Assembly (NCBI GenBank): GCA_032718475.1
Contig: JAUCBJ010003179.1
Location: 1-64,000 of the forward strand
Reading direction: 5' to 3'
DNA from: Nemertoderma westbladi
Lineage: Eukaryota > Xenacoelomorpha > Nemertodermatida > Nemertodermatidae
DNA: 64,000 nt
Shown here: in pieces, positions 1-11,539 of the stretch
Position numbering within the stretch: the first letter of the stretch is position 1
Layout: every line of letters begins with the position of its first letter
Notes under the pieces: model-generated
Told to the model about the DNA's origin: nothing
The model's database searches: none
Seen by the model: only the letters and a program-made list of their open reading frames with translations
Translations under genes and position numbers: made by a program

Positions 1-1727
1 ACCAAATAATACCAGCACTGTTAACGGATCAACCACCCTAAATAATCCAACAGAGTTAACGGATCAACCACCCCAAATAATACCAGCACTGTTAACGGAT
101 CAACCACCCTAAATAATCCAACAGAGTTAACGGATCAACCACCCCAAATAATACCAGCACTGTTAACGGATCAACCACCCCAAAAAATTCCAACACTGTT
201 AACGGCTTAACCACCCTAAATAATACCAGCACTGTTAACGGATCAACCGCCCCAAATAATACCAGCACTGTTAACGGATCAACCGCCCCAAATAATACCA
301 AGACTGTTAACGGATCAACCGCCACCAAATAATACCAGCACTGTTAACGGATCAACCGCCCCAAATAATACCAGCACTGTTAACGGATCAACCGCCCCAA
401 ATATTACCAGCACTGTTAACGGATCAACCACCCTAAATAATCCAACAGAGTTAACGGATCAACCACTCCAAATAATACCAGCACTGTTAACGGATCAACC
501 GCCTCCAAATAATTCCAGCACTGTTAACGGATCAACCGCCCCAAATAATTCCAGCACTGTTAACGGATCAACCGCCCCAAATAATTCCAGCACTGTTAAC
601 GGATCAACCGCCACCAAATAATTCCAGCACTGTTAACGGATAAACCGCCCCAAATAATACCAAGACTGTTAACGGATCAACCGTCCCAAATAATACCAAG
701 ACTGTTAACGGATCAACCGCCCCAAATAATACAAAGACTGTTAACGGATCAATCGCCCCTAATAATACCAAGACTGTTAACGGATCAACCACCCCAAAAA
801 ATTCCAACACTGTTAACGGCTCAACCACCCTAAATAATACCAGCACTGTTAAAGGATCAACCGCCCCAAATAATACCAAGACTGTTAACGGATCAACCGC
901 CCCAAATAATACCAAGACTGTTAACGGATCAACCACCCCAAATAATACCAGCACTGTTAACGGATCAACCACCCCAAAAAAATCCAACACTGTTAACGGC
1001 TCAACCACCCTAAATAATACCAGCACTGTTAACGGATCAACCGCCCCAAATAATACCAGCACTGTTAACGGATCAACCGCCCCAAATAATACCAAGACTG
1101 TTAACGGATCAACCGCCACCAAATAATACCAGCACTGTTAACGGATCAACCACCCTAAATAATCCAACAGAGTTAACGGATCAACCACCCCAAATAATAC
1201 CAGCACTGTTAACGGATCAACCGCCTCCAAATAATTCCAGCACTGTTAACGGATCAACCGCCCCAAATAATTCCAGCACTGTTAACGGATCAACCGCCCC
1301 AAATAATTCCAGCACTGTTAACGGATCAACCGCCACCAAATAATTCCAGCACTGTTAACGGATCAACCGCCCCAAATAATACCAAGACTGTTAACGGATC
1401 AACCGCCCCAAATAATACCAAGACTGTTAACGGATCAACCACCCCAAATAATACCAGCACTGTTAACGGATCAACCACCCCAAAAAATTCCAACACTGTT
1501 AACGGCTCAACCACCCTAAATAATACCAGCACTGTTAACGGATCAACCGCCCGAAATAATACCAGCACTGTTAACGGATCAACCGCCCCAAATAATACCA
1601 AGACTGTTAACGGATCATCCGCCACCAAATAATTCCAGCACTGTTAACGGATCAACCGCCCCAAATAATACCAAGACTGTTAATGGATAAACCGCCCCAA
1701 ATAATTCCAACACTGTTAACGGATTAA
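1..1727. repeat. 36-bp minisatellite array, about 48 units, cut by the window edge
   Basis: Tandem copies of a 36-bp unit with core CAGCACTGTTAACGGATCAA followed by CCGCCCC or CCACCCC. Units differ by a few substitutions (CAGCACT, CAAGACT, CAACACT; GGATCAA, GGCTCAA), and some are shortened by two or three bases. Because 36 is a multiple of three, the minus strand stays open over long stretches and reads as a 12-residue repeat (VDPLTVLVLFGA-like). Reading frames start and stop at random units and have no gene context, so I do not call them coding. The array ends where the foldback element at 1728 begins. Confidence 0.95.
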
Positions 1728-3507
1728 CGAGATACGAGAAGTTCTTGGCACCCATACCATTTCAACACCTTTCGGAATTGATAAAATTACACAAAATCAA
1801 CCTTCAAAGACTTTGGTATAACCAATAAAAACCATAATATGTTTTTTTGTTTTGTTGAATTCATTATCAGTAATCGAAAGCAAGATTAGAAGAAAATGTT
1901 CATTTCTTTTAATAGATACTTAAAGAGCACCAAAATTGCAAGTAGCAGTTTTGTCAAAAGTGGTAACTGGCCAAGTAAGTAAGTAAGTAACTGGTAAGTT
2001 TGGCTACTGAGGTTTTAGAATGTGCTGATTTCATTGGGAAGGTTTATTCCTCTACAACAAACATATTGAAGAGTTGTGTAATATAACAACATAGGCATGT
2101 TGTTATATTAGTTATTAGTCAGTTATTTGTGCCCCTGAAGCACGAAAAAAAGAGTGGAAAAATTAGTGGAATTATGATAATGAAAAAAAAACCGAAATCA
2201 AATTGATTTGATGAGCATGTGGTTTTTTGGGATGCTGATCACGAATATGACATTTGAAATTTCGTATTATCCAACCAAATTAGATTTTTGCGGTTTGAAA
2301 TTTTAAGCTACTTGTATTTTTCGTCCCACTAACAAACACATAAAAACGATAGTTGCGTTACCACGAATGATTTTTAACGAATTGTATCGTAATCAGCGGC
2401 TTTACCAGTATAGCTTCAGAAATACCAAACCAAAGGCAACATTTTACAGTTTGAGAATTTTTTACTTGTACTTTTCGTCCTGGGGCACCAAAATATCACC
2501 AAAAATGATGGTTGCATTTCTAAAATGACCTCACACCCCGGGCCAATTAAGTAGTAAAATAGCCCGGTCCAAATAGTGTTAAACGTACCGGTAACTCAGG
2601 ATTACGGTAGTACCTGAATAGGAATCTCTTAATTCTGCATCAAACACATAGTAGAGTTGACGGTATATTATTTTTACTGCCGGTCTTCGAGGAGTTGGAG
2701 GCATTTAGCACACTAAAGTCGGAACAGGTTCCGGGTGAACCGTTTAACAGCATCTTTTGATAAAGATGGCCACTGTTGGTTACTAAATATATCGCCCGTC
2801 GAAATGTACAAATGTTAGTGGAAGGCCCTGGTGTCAACTCTTCAGATATTATGTCCAGACCAAGATTAGGCCCCCCTCCTGGCTGCCAGCCCCTGCCTGT
2901 AGATGTGATAACAAACTATTCAAATAAACACAGGTACGGACGTAATCAGATGTAATAATGATAAGGCATTGATGCCTAACAGCATAATGCAGTCAGCAGT
3001 AATGGAATGCTGCCTAACGTACCAGTGACGCACTGCAGTGCAATGCACATACCACATACAGAATAATACACTTCATTACCGGACCAGTACCAGACAGCCA
3101 GAGCACTGCTGTACTGAAATCGAAGTGCACTGGCTGACATTTAAATTTTCGACTGACACATTTGGCCATTTTTGAAAATACCACAATTTTATAAACCTTG
3201 CCAATTAAATCAGCACATTCTAAAACCTCAGTAGCCAAACTATTCGGCCAAATTACCAATTTCGGCTCTTTGAAAATTTCGAACAACTTGTAATTTTGGT
3301 GCTCATTTAGTGTCTATTGAAAAATAAACAATGAAGATTTCATTCTAATTTCGGTTTCGATTACTAATAATGAATTCGACTAACCAAAAAAAGCATAGTA
3401 TGGTTTAATGGTTATATCTTTGAAGGGATTGTTATTTTGAGTAATTTTATCAATCCGAAAGGTGTTGATATGGTATGGGTGTCAGGAACTCATCATTTAT
3501 TATCTCG
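1728..3507. mobile_element. Foldback element with about 330-bp inverted arms
   Basis: The stretch 1728-2060 is repeated in inverted orientation at about 3175-3507. Ends are CGAGATA and TATCTCG. Shared arm landmarks are GGCACCCATACCATTTC and its complement near 3465-3483, and CTACTGAGGTTTTAGAATG at about 2004 and inverted near 3218. The arms are diverged, with small indels. The 1.1-kb centre holds no gene I recognise, and no clear target-site duplication was found, so the superfamily is unknown. A non-autonomous hairpin transposon is the simplest reading. Confidence 0.6.
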
Positions 3508-3825
3508 AAAACTACTGGAGCTATTAAATTTTTACTTGTCTCATATGAAAAAGGAGATAATATTAGTTAGGGCCGAGTACTTTTGACACGCTAGACATAT
3601 TGTTTCATGGATTATATTTAAGATAAATAACTGGCCCACTAAATTTAGGGGCTTTGCAGCAGCTTGGCGGGTCGTATCTACAGTATATTAGGTTATGTAA
3701 TGATTTTTTGGATTTAATTTATTTTCATTTATATAATAACATATTATAATAACAATAATTAACATGCCATTAAAGTTCATAAATGAGTTCACCATATCCT
3801 GGAATATATATTCAGGTACAGTACT

Positions 3826-4986
3826 TAAGGCCCGATCCGCGCTGCTTTTTTATTTGAGGTATTCTGAGCTTTTTTCTAGCTTTTTTTGAGCTTTTTTTAA
3901 CCTTTTTTTTTAGCTTTTTTTTGAGCTTTTTTTTGAGCTTTTTTTCAAGATTGTTTTGCCTTTTCTAACTTTCAGTTAAAATTGAGATATAATAGGAATG
4001 TTCTAGAATTAGATCATTGGTCTCATTTAGTTGTTGTTTTTAAGTGAGATGGTTAGTAGCTATCCCACTTAATTTAAAGCAATTTAATCCCAAAAATTGA
4101 ATTATGCGCACGAAGAAGTGCCTCAAATTATTAACATCACTGTGGGTGAGCTATTCTGTGGGTGTATCATTAGCTACCAATGTACCTCGACGTACGAAAT
4201 GTACGGAGAAGGGCGAAGCTCACTTCCCGACGAACCCAGCGGACGCACTCCGAATATAAGGCGTCTCGCACTTCTCAGACAGAATTCCAAGACGATTGAT
4301 AAACTGGGTTGTCGTCTGGGAGATCCAAATGTCGAAAATCCACCAAATGCCGAAAAAATCAAAGGCATGAAGGTGGCGAGCTCGTTCTCACGTACCGGTA
4401 CCCGTGCCTTATAGTGGTTGTTGCGTTTGCGGGCCTTGTGGTGTAGATGGACAGACTCGAGGGTCATGGCGGCATTCGACTGAACCAGTGGATTGAATAC
4501 CGGGACATGTCCTGGGAATCCTGGGAATGTCTTTTGGTAACGAGATCCCCAAAACCCGCAACAGGACAAGTAAAGACGAAAATACGTATAATCCTAATAT
4601 TTTAAAAATTCGACCCAGCTTTTTTTTGAGCTTTTTTTCAAGGTTTTTTTTCAAGCTTTTTTTGAGCTTTTTTTCTAGCGTTTTTTCAAGCTTCTTTTCA
4701 AGCCTTTTTTGAGCTTTTTTTCTAGCTTTTTTTGCGTTTTTTTCTAGCGTTTTTTCAAGCTTTTTTTCTAGCTTCTTTTCAAGCTTTTTTGAGCTTTTTT
4801 TCTAGCTTTTTTTGAACTTTTTTTTGAGCTTTTTTTCTAGCTTTTTCTTGAGCTTTATTCTATAGTTTAGGATTTAGTATTCGAAAATTCGCAGATTCAT
4901 CTTGAACCAAATAATTTCTAGAAATTGTTTTAACTAAAAAAAGCTTGAAAAAAAGCTCAAAAAAAAGCTGCGCGGAAACGGGCCTA
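3826..4986. mobile_element. Foldback element with T-rich AGCTTTTTT tandem arms
   Basis: Left end TAAGGCCCGATCCGCGC and right end GCGCGGAAACGGGCCTA are imperfect inverted repeats. Just inside the left end, and ahead of the right end, lie runs of AGCTTTTTTTGAGC-like repeats (about 3845-3960 and 4617-4860, with a short opposite-strand run at 4937-4970). The core (about 4090-4610) is more GC-rich and open on both strands, without a recognised domain. Flanks TACAGTAC and TACATGAC agree at 6 of 8 bases, weakly suggesting an 8-bp target duplication. No transposase is visible. Confidence 0.5.
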
Positions 4987-5061
4987 TACATGACACGTCA
5001 TGTAGGCCTAAAATATAAAAACATAAAAAAAAAGGAAAAAGGCAATGGATAGTATCATTAT

Positions 5062-5352
5062 TTACACCATCTCCCTTAATACAACAACCATTCTATCAAG
5101 TCCCCCCCCCCCCTACTTTATTTTAAATTAAATAATAGTTAATATTCTAGAAATAAATACTAAGTACAAGTTCGCCATATCGACACCATGACCAAATATA
5201 AAATTACTATGGTTTTTTTATAATTCTTGAAGTGGAAATACTAGCTACAGTAGTACTTATCTTAGTTCAATCTGAGTAATTTCAGGTAGGTAGTATTTTT
5301 GCTAGCAGCTAGTCAATTTAATGAGCTGGTAAACAATAATTGTTATTAAAAT
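5062..5352 (+). mobile_element. Degraded partial copy of the neighbouring TA foldback element
   Basis: The words ACACCAT, CCCTTAATACAACAACCAT and, further on, AATATTCTAGAA match the terminal and inner parts of the element at 5355-6246. A C-tract at about 5101-5113 sits where the full copy has a G/C-rich terminal stretch. Only one end is recognisable, so this is a broken or internally deleted relative. Confidence 0.45.
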
Positions 5353-5354
5353 TA

Positions 5355-6246
5355 CACCATAACCCTTAATACAACAACCATTTTTAGGGGGTCGGACGCC
5401 CCCTCTAAAATTTAAATTTTTTTCAAATTTCAATAAAATGTTACGAAATTTGGTATCGACATATGGTAATCATATGATAAGATCGACACCTTTTCTAACT
5501 GGTGGCCTGGCCGGATTTTTTAATTTATGAGCTATTTCGATACAACAAGCCGTTAGAAATCGTCTATTTCGCAATATTTAGCCACCTCCGTCAGCTTTAT
5601 TTTTCGTCTTTGGAATGAAATCTAAATATCATTAGAACCGCCTTCATCTTCAGATTCTGAATCTGAAATCCGTTGTAAATTTTACCAAGAACTTCCGGAG
5701 ATATTATCAAAATACTAAGGTGTAAATTTTCGCTATAATTCTAATGTTTTTTTTACTCAATTCTAGAATATTAATTATGGGTAATGAAAAAACAAGATGG
5801 AAAGTTTTAAACGCTCAGCTAAATAATAATTAATATTCTAGAATAAAGACAACAAAACATCAGAATTATAGCGATTTACGTCTCTAAATTTACACATTAG
5901 TATTTTGATAATATCTTTACCAATTTTTGGTTAAAATTAAAACGGTTTTCAGATTCGGAATCTACAGACGAAGGCGCTTCGAATGATATCTAGATTACAT
6001 TTCAAAGACGTAAAATAAAGTCTACGGAGGTGGTTAAACATTGCTAAATATACATTTTTTAAGGGATTGTTGTATGAAAATAACTGAGAAATTGAAAAAT
6101 CCGGCCAGGCCACCAGTAAGAAAAGGTGTCGATATATCATCATACCGAATTTCGTAGCATTTTATTGAAATTTTAAAAAAATTAGGGGGGGGGGGGGGGG
6201 GGGCTCCGACCCCCTAAAAATGGTTGTTGTATTAAGGGTTATGGTG
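5355..6246. mobile_element. 892-bp foldback MITE flanked by TA
   Basis: Left end CACCATAACCCTTAATACAA and right end TTGTATTAAGGGTTATGGTG are perfect inverted repeats. Pairing continues, diverged, through almost the entire element (about 440-bp arms; for example TGGTGGCCTGGCCGGATTTT on the left and its complement near 6095). TA lies directly outside both ends, as expected of Tc1/mariner-type target duplication. The right terminal repeat has expanded into a run of about 20 G where the left has five. There is no coding capacity. Confidence 0.8.
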
Positions 6247-6649
6247 TATAATGTTCTATTAGTCCTTGAATGAAGGCATAACCATATAATATAATAATAA
6301 TATGATATAATAATATATCCCAAAATTTATTGATTATCCTGAGATTATTACGGAAATCTTAGTAGTCGATGTAGAAATTTTCGTAGCAAATGAAATGCGT
6401 CGAATTGTGAAGTTTGGTACAGAAGTATGGCCTAACTCATAACAAACTATTTAATAAATTGTTTATTACCAAAAGACCCCAAAATTTTGATTAACATTAT
6501 TTACATACAACTTTTATTGTCAATAAAAACTAAAAAGGCAAAAAGATAGTGTGTCACAAAACACACGTTTTGATTTATTTTAATAACCATAAATTTAATT
6601 TAAAATTACAACAAAATAAAAATAGTTTCAGCTTAAAAGCACATGAGAG

Positions 6650-7690
6650 TTAAAAACTCCCGATGTGTTGTTGGCCTCCAGAATAATGCTCTGTACATTC
6701 TGGGTAACTATATAGTTATTATGGGGAATGACAGTTAATCAAATGAAAAAAAATCAAATTAAAGTAAATCCAAGGTTTATGGTCTTTCGTAAAGGCGGGC
6801 CTCTCCGTCGAAACGAACACTGGTTGTATAAGTGTAGCCCCCTGGAAGTAGTTTCGTCATACTCTTATCTTGGTATTGTATTTACCCAATCTGGTAGCTT
6901 CACTCTTGCCCAGCAATGTCTTGCAGACAAAGCCAATAAAGCGTATTTCACTCTAAATCCTTACGTATCTCAGACAGTACCCCAATTTATCATTCAAACT
7001 TAAGCTGCATCAGTGTAACTATCTTATCCGTCCTTTAAAGTACACCTGAAAAGTTTGGGATTTTCATAATTCGGATGCTATTAATCGGATCGTTCTAAAA
7101 TTTCTTAAATTTATACTCGGCGTCAAGACTACGACACCCGATTTTATGGTGTATGGTGAAACTGATTATTTTCCGCTCTCAATTTCCAGAACGCTATTCT
7201 TAAGTACTGGATTCGTATTTTGAATTTCCCTAACTACCGTCTCGTTAAGAAGGCCTATCTTCTTCAGTTAACTGGGCATCCAATGTTCGGGACGTGCTAG
7301 GATATTTGGGCTTACGGGGAATCTCGGGACAACCACTACGTAGAACACCAAACTACATTCTTAGTAGAGCTCAGGTCACGGCTCCAAGATAATTATATAT
7401 CCAACAGGTCACTCGTGAGTTCTTCTCCCAAATCGCTGCTCTACGTTAAGTATTTGTTCCAGGAGGTATCCTACCTGAATGTTCTACACAAGTACCCCAG
7501 ACTCTGTCGGTCGCTTGCGAGATCTCACTCCCTAATGATCGAGCAAGGCCGATGGATTTGCACACATTTATATTTAGATTTACTACTACTACTAGGTCGA
7601 GCGAACTCGGACATTTAGATTTACTTTATCTAAAATTTAACAATAATGGCTCTATAACCATGTTGTAGTATTAAACAGAAATTGAATTGA
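6650..7690 (+). pseudogene. Non-LTR retrotransposon pol fragment (reverse-transcriptase C-terminal part and 3' end)
   Basis: The open stretch 6728-7003 reads FMVFRKGG, then LEVVSSYSYLGIVFT and ALAQQ/ADKANKA-like text, typical of the region after the catalytic YADD motif in LINE reverse transcriptases. Downstream, in shifted frames, come LKFLKFILGV, then FMVYGET and PLSIS, and further LINE-like text to about 7618. Several frameshifts and stops make it non-functional. The 3' end has ATTGAATTGAATT near 7683, a LINE-like tail. The polymerase catalytic core and the endonuclease are absent. This family is distinct from the LINE at 25.1-27.2 kb. Confidence 0.75.
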
Positions 7691-8221
7691 ATTAATATGT
7701 ATCTTTTGGGACCCAATTGTCAGCATGGGCGAATTCTCGGAGATCGCTTCCATATGGAGTGCAACTCAGTTATTCTTACTGTTAGCATTTCACCCTAGAT
7801 GCCAGGATTAAATTAAGTAAAATATAATTTAAATTTCCTCCAAATCCCGGTCTCCTTGTAGGCAGCCAGCAGCCTGTTTGGAAGTGTATTAGTTTAAATA
7901 GCGGATATAATATGGCCATGTTATATTAGAAACATTATAAATTATCATAATTATCAATGATTGGGCCTACAAACATAAGTTGGTTGGTTACACGCCACCC
8001 TGTCCCTGGAACGAACATGGTGGCTAAAAAACAAATATATTTAGCGACACAATATTTAAAAACAATTATGAGTGAAACGAGACCTAAGTACCCTATAATT
8101 ACAGTCCAGAAAGAATGCTAGAAAATTGAATAAAAATATCATATGAACAACTGCAGCTGCACTGAACACGAATTATTGCGACAAAGCCGTATACGTGAAT
8201 ATATATTCCATTAGTTATGTG
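7691..8221. other. Non-coding stretch between LINE fragment and the 8.2-kb gene
   Basis: No open frame, tRNA-like box or strong tandem repeat was seen. The part next to 8222 would be the 3' untranslated region of the minus-strand gene; no clear AATAAA was found on that strand close to the stop. Confidence 0.4.
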
Positions 8222-9336
8222 CTAGGATTGGGGATTGGTAGTTTGTCTAGTTTTTATGTCGACGGGTTTTATGTAACGAACAATTACTTTCGTAGAATTT
8301 GAACATTTTCTCCCATTGACGTCTAAACGTTTAGGACTAATACAAGTTCGTTTAGCTGGATGGCGCTGTTGTTGTGGCAACTGAGTCACCTCTGCAGGGC
8401 TAGATTCACTACTATTTTCCACTATTTGAGTCCCTATTAATTCCCGAATAACGCCCAGCCAGTTTCTCGCGCTGTCTAGGTCTACACCAGCGAACGAGTC
8501 CTCCGTTTGACAGACTAACGCCACTTTAACCGCGGCGTTAACCAGCCGTGATCTAATAGTTTCTCGCTCAAACTCTTCCTCGCTTACCGAATAAGTTGTT
8601 GAAACTTCAACCTCTTGGCTGTAAGTCTCCAGACAATCACTTAGAATATTTTGGTATATTGCGTTGGTCCCCACGGCTTCTAGAACGGTGTCACTAACTG
8701 GTTGCCGAGTGACTAACTGACTACTAAACAACACCGATTCGGAATCCATATCGTCTACGTCGTTACATAATATGCTTTTAGTTGCGACTTTAGTTTCCCT
8801 AATATCAGTCAACTCAGATCGTAGTTTTTTCGAAACTTTTCTCTTCGCACCTTTCGTGGTTGATGAAATCTTTCCTATAGAAGAAAAATCATTAACAATA
8901 TTTAACAAATTTATTTCCAGCATCAATTTAATTGTCTACTTTTAAACTACCTCAGTGTCAATTAATGGGGAAATAAAGATTGGTAAAACTGGGACATACA
9001 AGTACATAATATTAAGTATAACTGGAGTTACACTAGCTTAGCTTATTTATAACTTACAATATTTAAATGCGCTTTTATAATTAATATACCAACGGCAAAA
9101 CTGTGAGGAACTGCCAAGATTTCTTGCATTCAAGGCAGGTGAATACGGCAAATAAATAAACAAATACAATAAATAAATACAACTTTCTAAAAATTATAAA
9201 ATTATCTTAAATATATGAAAAATGATCTTGACTCAAAAATAAGATAAGTCTACCTCGAGAAAGTGAATCAGTGGTCTTTGCGTTCTTGTCTATCGGTTGG
9301 CTATTATAGTTAGACGAAGGTGTTGGAATATCAACT
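8222..9336 (-). CDS. Unrecognised gene, last two coding exons (partial, 5' part not found)
   Basis: Two exons can be joined: 9254-9336 (acceptor TTTTTTCAG, donor CGAG|GTAGAC) and 8222-8874 (acceptor TTCTTCTATAG, ending in a stop). The phases fit: the first exon leaves one base, which with GA completes a glycine (GKISSTTKG). The last exon gives about 217 residues: a basic start (KRKVSKKLRS), an acidic, serine-rich middle, a probable helical stretch (RSRLVNAAVKVAL... ARNWLGVIRELIG) and a basic tail (AKRTCISPKRL). I recognise no family, and there is no signal peptide or membrane segment. The composition looks like a nuclear or cytoskeletal regulatory protein, but that is a guess. The start codon must lie in an earlier exon, because the exon at 9336 begins in mid-codon. 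The uninterrupted frame into 8926 is intron read-through. Confidence 0.6.
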
Positions 9337-9561
9337 CTGAAAAAATAAGTTTTTAAAATTATACAATTAGATATATATAAAATGATAAAATGTTCAGGTA
9401 AATAATATGTAAATAAATTACGTACTGGTTTTAATCATAGGGGTATGGTATAATAATGTTTGAAGTTGGTACTGCTTTCTTATATAATTTAAAGCTAAAC
9501 CTACACAGATACATAATTGAAATAGTCTATCTATAGGTAATATCAATTATTTAAGCAAATA

Positions 9562-10578
9562 GGGTTGGTGCGCGAAAAAATTGTTGGGCTAAAAACAATT
9601 TAATACGGGGTAACAAGGTGCCCTGAATCGAGTGGCGGTGTCTGTTTTTTTGTAAAAACATGTGGGAATGGTCGAAATGGCGGGTTTAAGAAAGCCCGGG
9701 AAGTCAATTTTGAAAATATTGGCTGCTACATAATTGACGTCATTACAAAGTGATCTGATAATTTCTTACCTTGGTTTCTATGGGTAGAAATTTTCAATCC
9801 ATTCAAATACACATTAAATCACAATTACTTCACACGTGGCTTACAGTATATCAATTGGAAGCGGAGAGTCTTGAGCGTCTTTTGACACTATAATTAATTA
9901 AATTCATGATGGAGAAGATAGATAAAATGCTGTTTACAATTGCAAACACGGCAGATTGCCTAACCGGTATGTAAGCACCCAGCCTATTGCAGTATCTGAG
10001 TATTGCAGCTTTACTTCATAAGTACATAAGTAGGGTTTACCGGTGACTGGTACATATTTTTAATATTCAAGTAGCCTACTACCAATTATTACTGTATAGT
10101 ACCGGCTGACCGGTATTATAAGTTTAAATGTTATGTTAAATACCGGTACCGGTACCGTCATCTCATCAATACAGATTGGAAGATAAATAATGTTTGATAC
10201 AACATTTTATCAATGTTCCTCATCATGAATTTAATTAATTGTGGTGTCAAAAGACGATCAAGACTCTCCGCTTTCAATTGATATAAGCGCGTGCAAAATG
10301 ATTGAGATTTAATGTGTATTTGAATGGGTAGAAAATAACCATCCATGGAAACCAAGATAAGAAATTATCAGATCACTTTGTAATGACGTAAAATCTGTAG
10401 CAGCCAATCACATCCGATTCTCAAAATTGGCTTCCCGTGCTTAATTAAATCCGCCATTTCGACCGTTTCCACGTGTTTTTACAAAAAACACACCCCGTCA
10501 CTCGATTCAGGGAACCTTTTCTGACCTTACCCCTTATTCAATTGTTTCTAACCCAACAATTGTTTCGCGCAACAACCC
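9562..10578. mobile_element. 1.0-kb foldback MITE flanked by TA
   Basis: Left end GGGTTGGTGCGCGAAA and right end TTTCGCGCAACAACCC are inverted. The arms pair for about 370 bp (for example AAATTATCAGATCACTTTGT near 10360 and its complement near 9750, and GAGAGTCTTGA near 9864 inverted at 10260). TA lies directly outside each end. The central ~250 bp is unpaired and holds CCGG-rich low-complexity text. No ORF. The ends differ from the 5355-6246 element, so this is a second TA-targeting family. It lies within or just upstream of the unidentified minus-strand gene. Confidence 0.8.
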
Positions 10579-11531
10579 TATTGCAGTATTATCCAATATG
10601 AAAATCGGAAGGAAATGTGTTGATTTTCTAGGAAATATTCTGACGACTTGCAGACTTAGTAGTTCTTCAGTATAATTTGTTGCGTTTAATTCCTGGTTCT
10701 TCTGTTCTTGGTGCTTGGGGTAGGTCGCGTACTGTATTGCATATTGCTGTATTGCAGTATTGTAAGACCGAGATTTTTTTCTGCCTTATACAGTTATACC
10801 AGTCTGCCAGTACAGCAGTATACCCAGATACCTGCTCGCAGTTTCCGCGTTTGCTTTCTCCGTGTTTATCTTGGGAGGCTTCTTTGGTACATTACCCCTC
10901 CTAGGCATTATAATTATTGCAGTATACTGCCAGACTGCAGGCAGTCCCGGCACCACGGCTGCACGGTATATGAGCACTGATTGAGTCGAGTACGTGCGTA
11001 CGGTTTCGCGTTTCGGTAAAATGCAGAGCAGAACAGCAGTAGGCCAATATTACTGATATATTGCTGTAGGCCTATTCAGGTATTGTACTGCAATACTGGC
11101 AAGCAGGTGTACTGTACAGTACAGTATGAACAATTTACTGATTTAGTGGTAATGTGGTCTGGTATGGTAGTTTAGGAGCCGGTCTGGTGCGCGTGACCTA
11201 CCGTACTGTACATGCTGATGACCTTATGCAACATACCTTCTGGCCTTGTCGCCCACTCCGCTTCCCTCTGGCCTATCTGTATAAGCAAAGTAAGTCAATA
11301 ATGTCCAAAATCAGCTCAATTTCTTCTTAGCATTTAAGGTGTTAATTATAGTCGAGGCATGACCCAGGGCACGACGACCAGGCAGCCAGGGCAGGGCCAT
11401 GCTGCCATGCTAGGCCTACAGTATGACCAAGGCCATGTTTATAGATGGCGTTATGGGCATGACCAACGAACCCCTAAAATATCAAACCAAATACAGCCAC
11501 AATACATATACATAATTAATTACTGTATGTA
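10579..11531. other. Intergenic DNA rich in CAGTAC/GTACTG words, no gene seen
   Basis: Short open frames here have no domain signal. The text is dominated by irregular CTGCAGTACTG-, TATTGCAGTA- and GTACTGTAC-like words, a local style that recurs at 14.7-15.4 kb and 22.2-23.1 kb. Confidence 0.5.
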
Positions 11532-11539
11532 CTACGCTA

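Noticed and set aside
92-1628. Long minus-strand frames encoding a 12-residue repeat (VDPLTVLVLFGA)
   Set aside because: The unit length of 36 bases keeps frames open automatically. Starts and stops fall at random units, and there is no promoter, splice or domain evidence.
1-1727. Possible CRISPR arrays in the tandem repeats
   Set aside because: Units are contiguous with no unique spacers, the DNA is eukaryotic and there are no cas genes. The same applies to all other arrays here.
1975-2000. GTAAGTAAGTAAGTAA as another donor array
   Set aside because: It is a short tetranucleotide run inside a foldback element, with no gene in that orientation.
4174-4569. 131-codon minus-strand gene
   Set aside because: It lies inside a foldback element, overlaps an open frame on the other strand, and has no recognised domain. 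Kept only as a finding.
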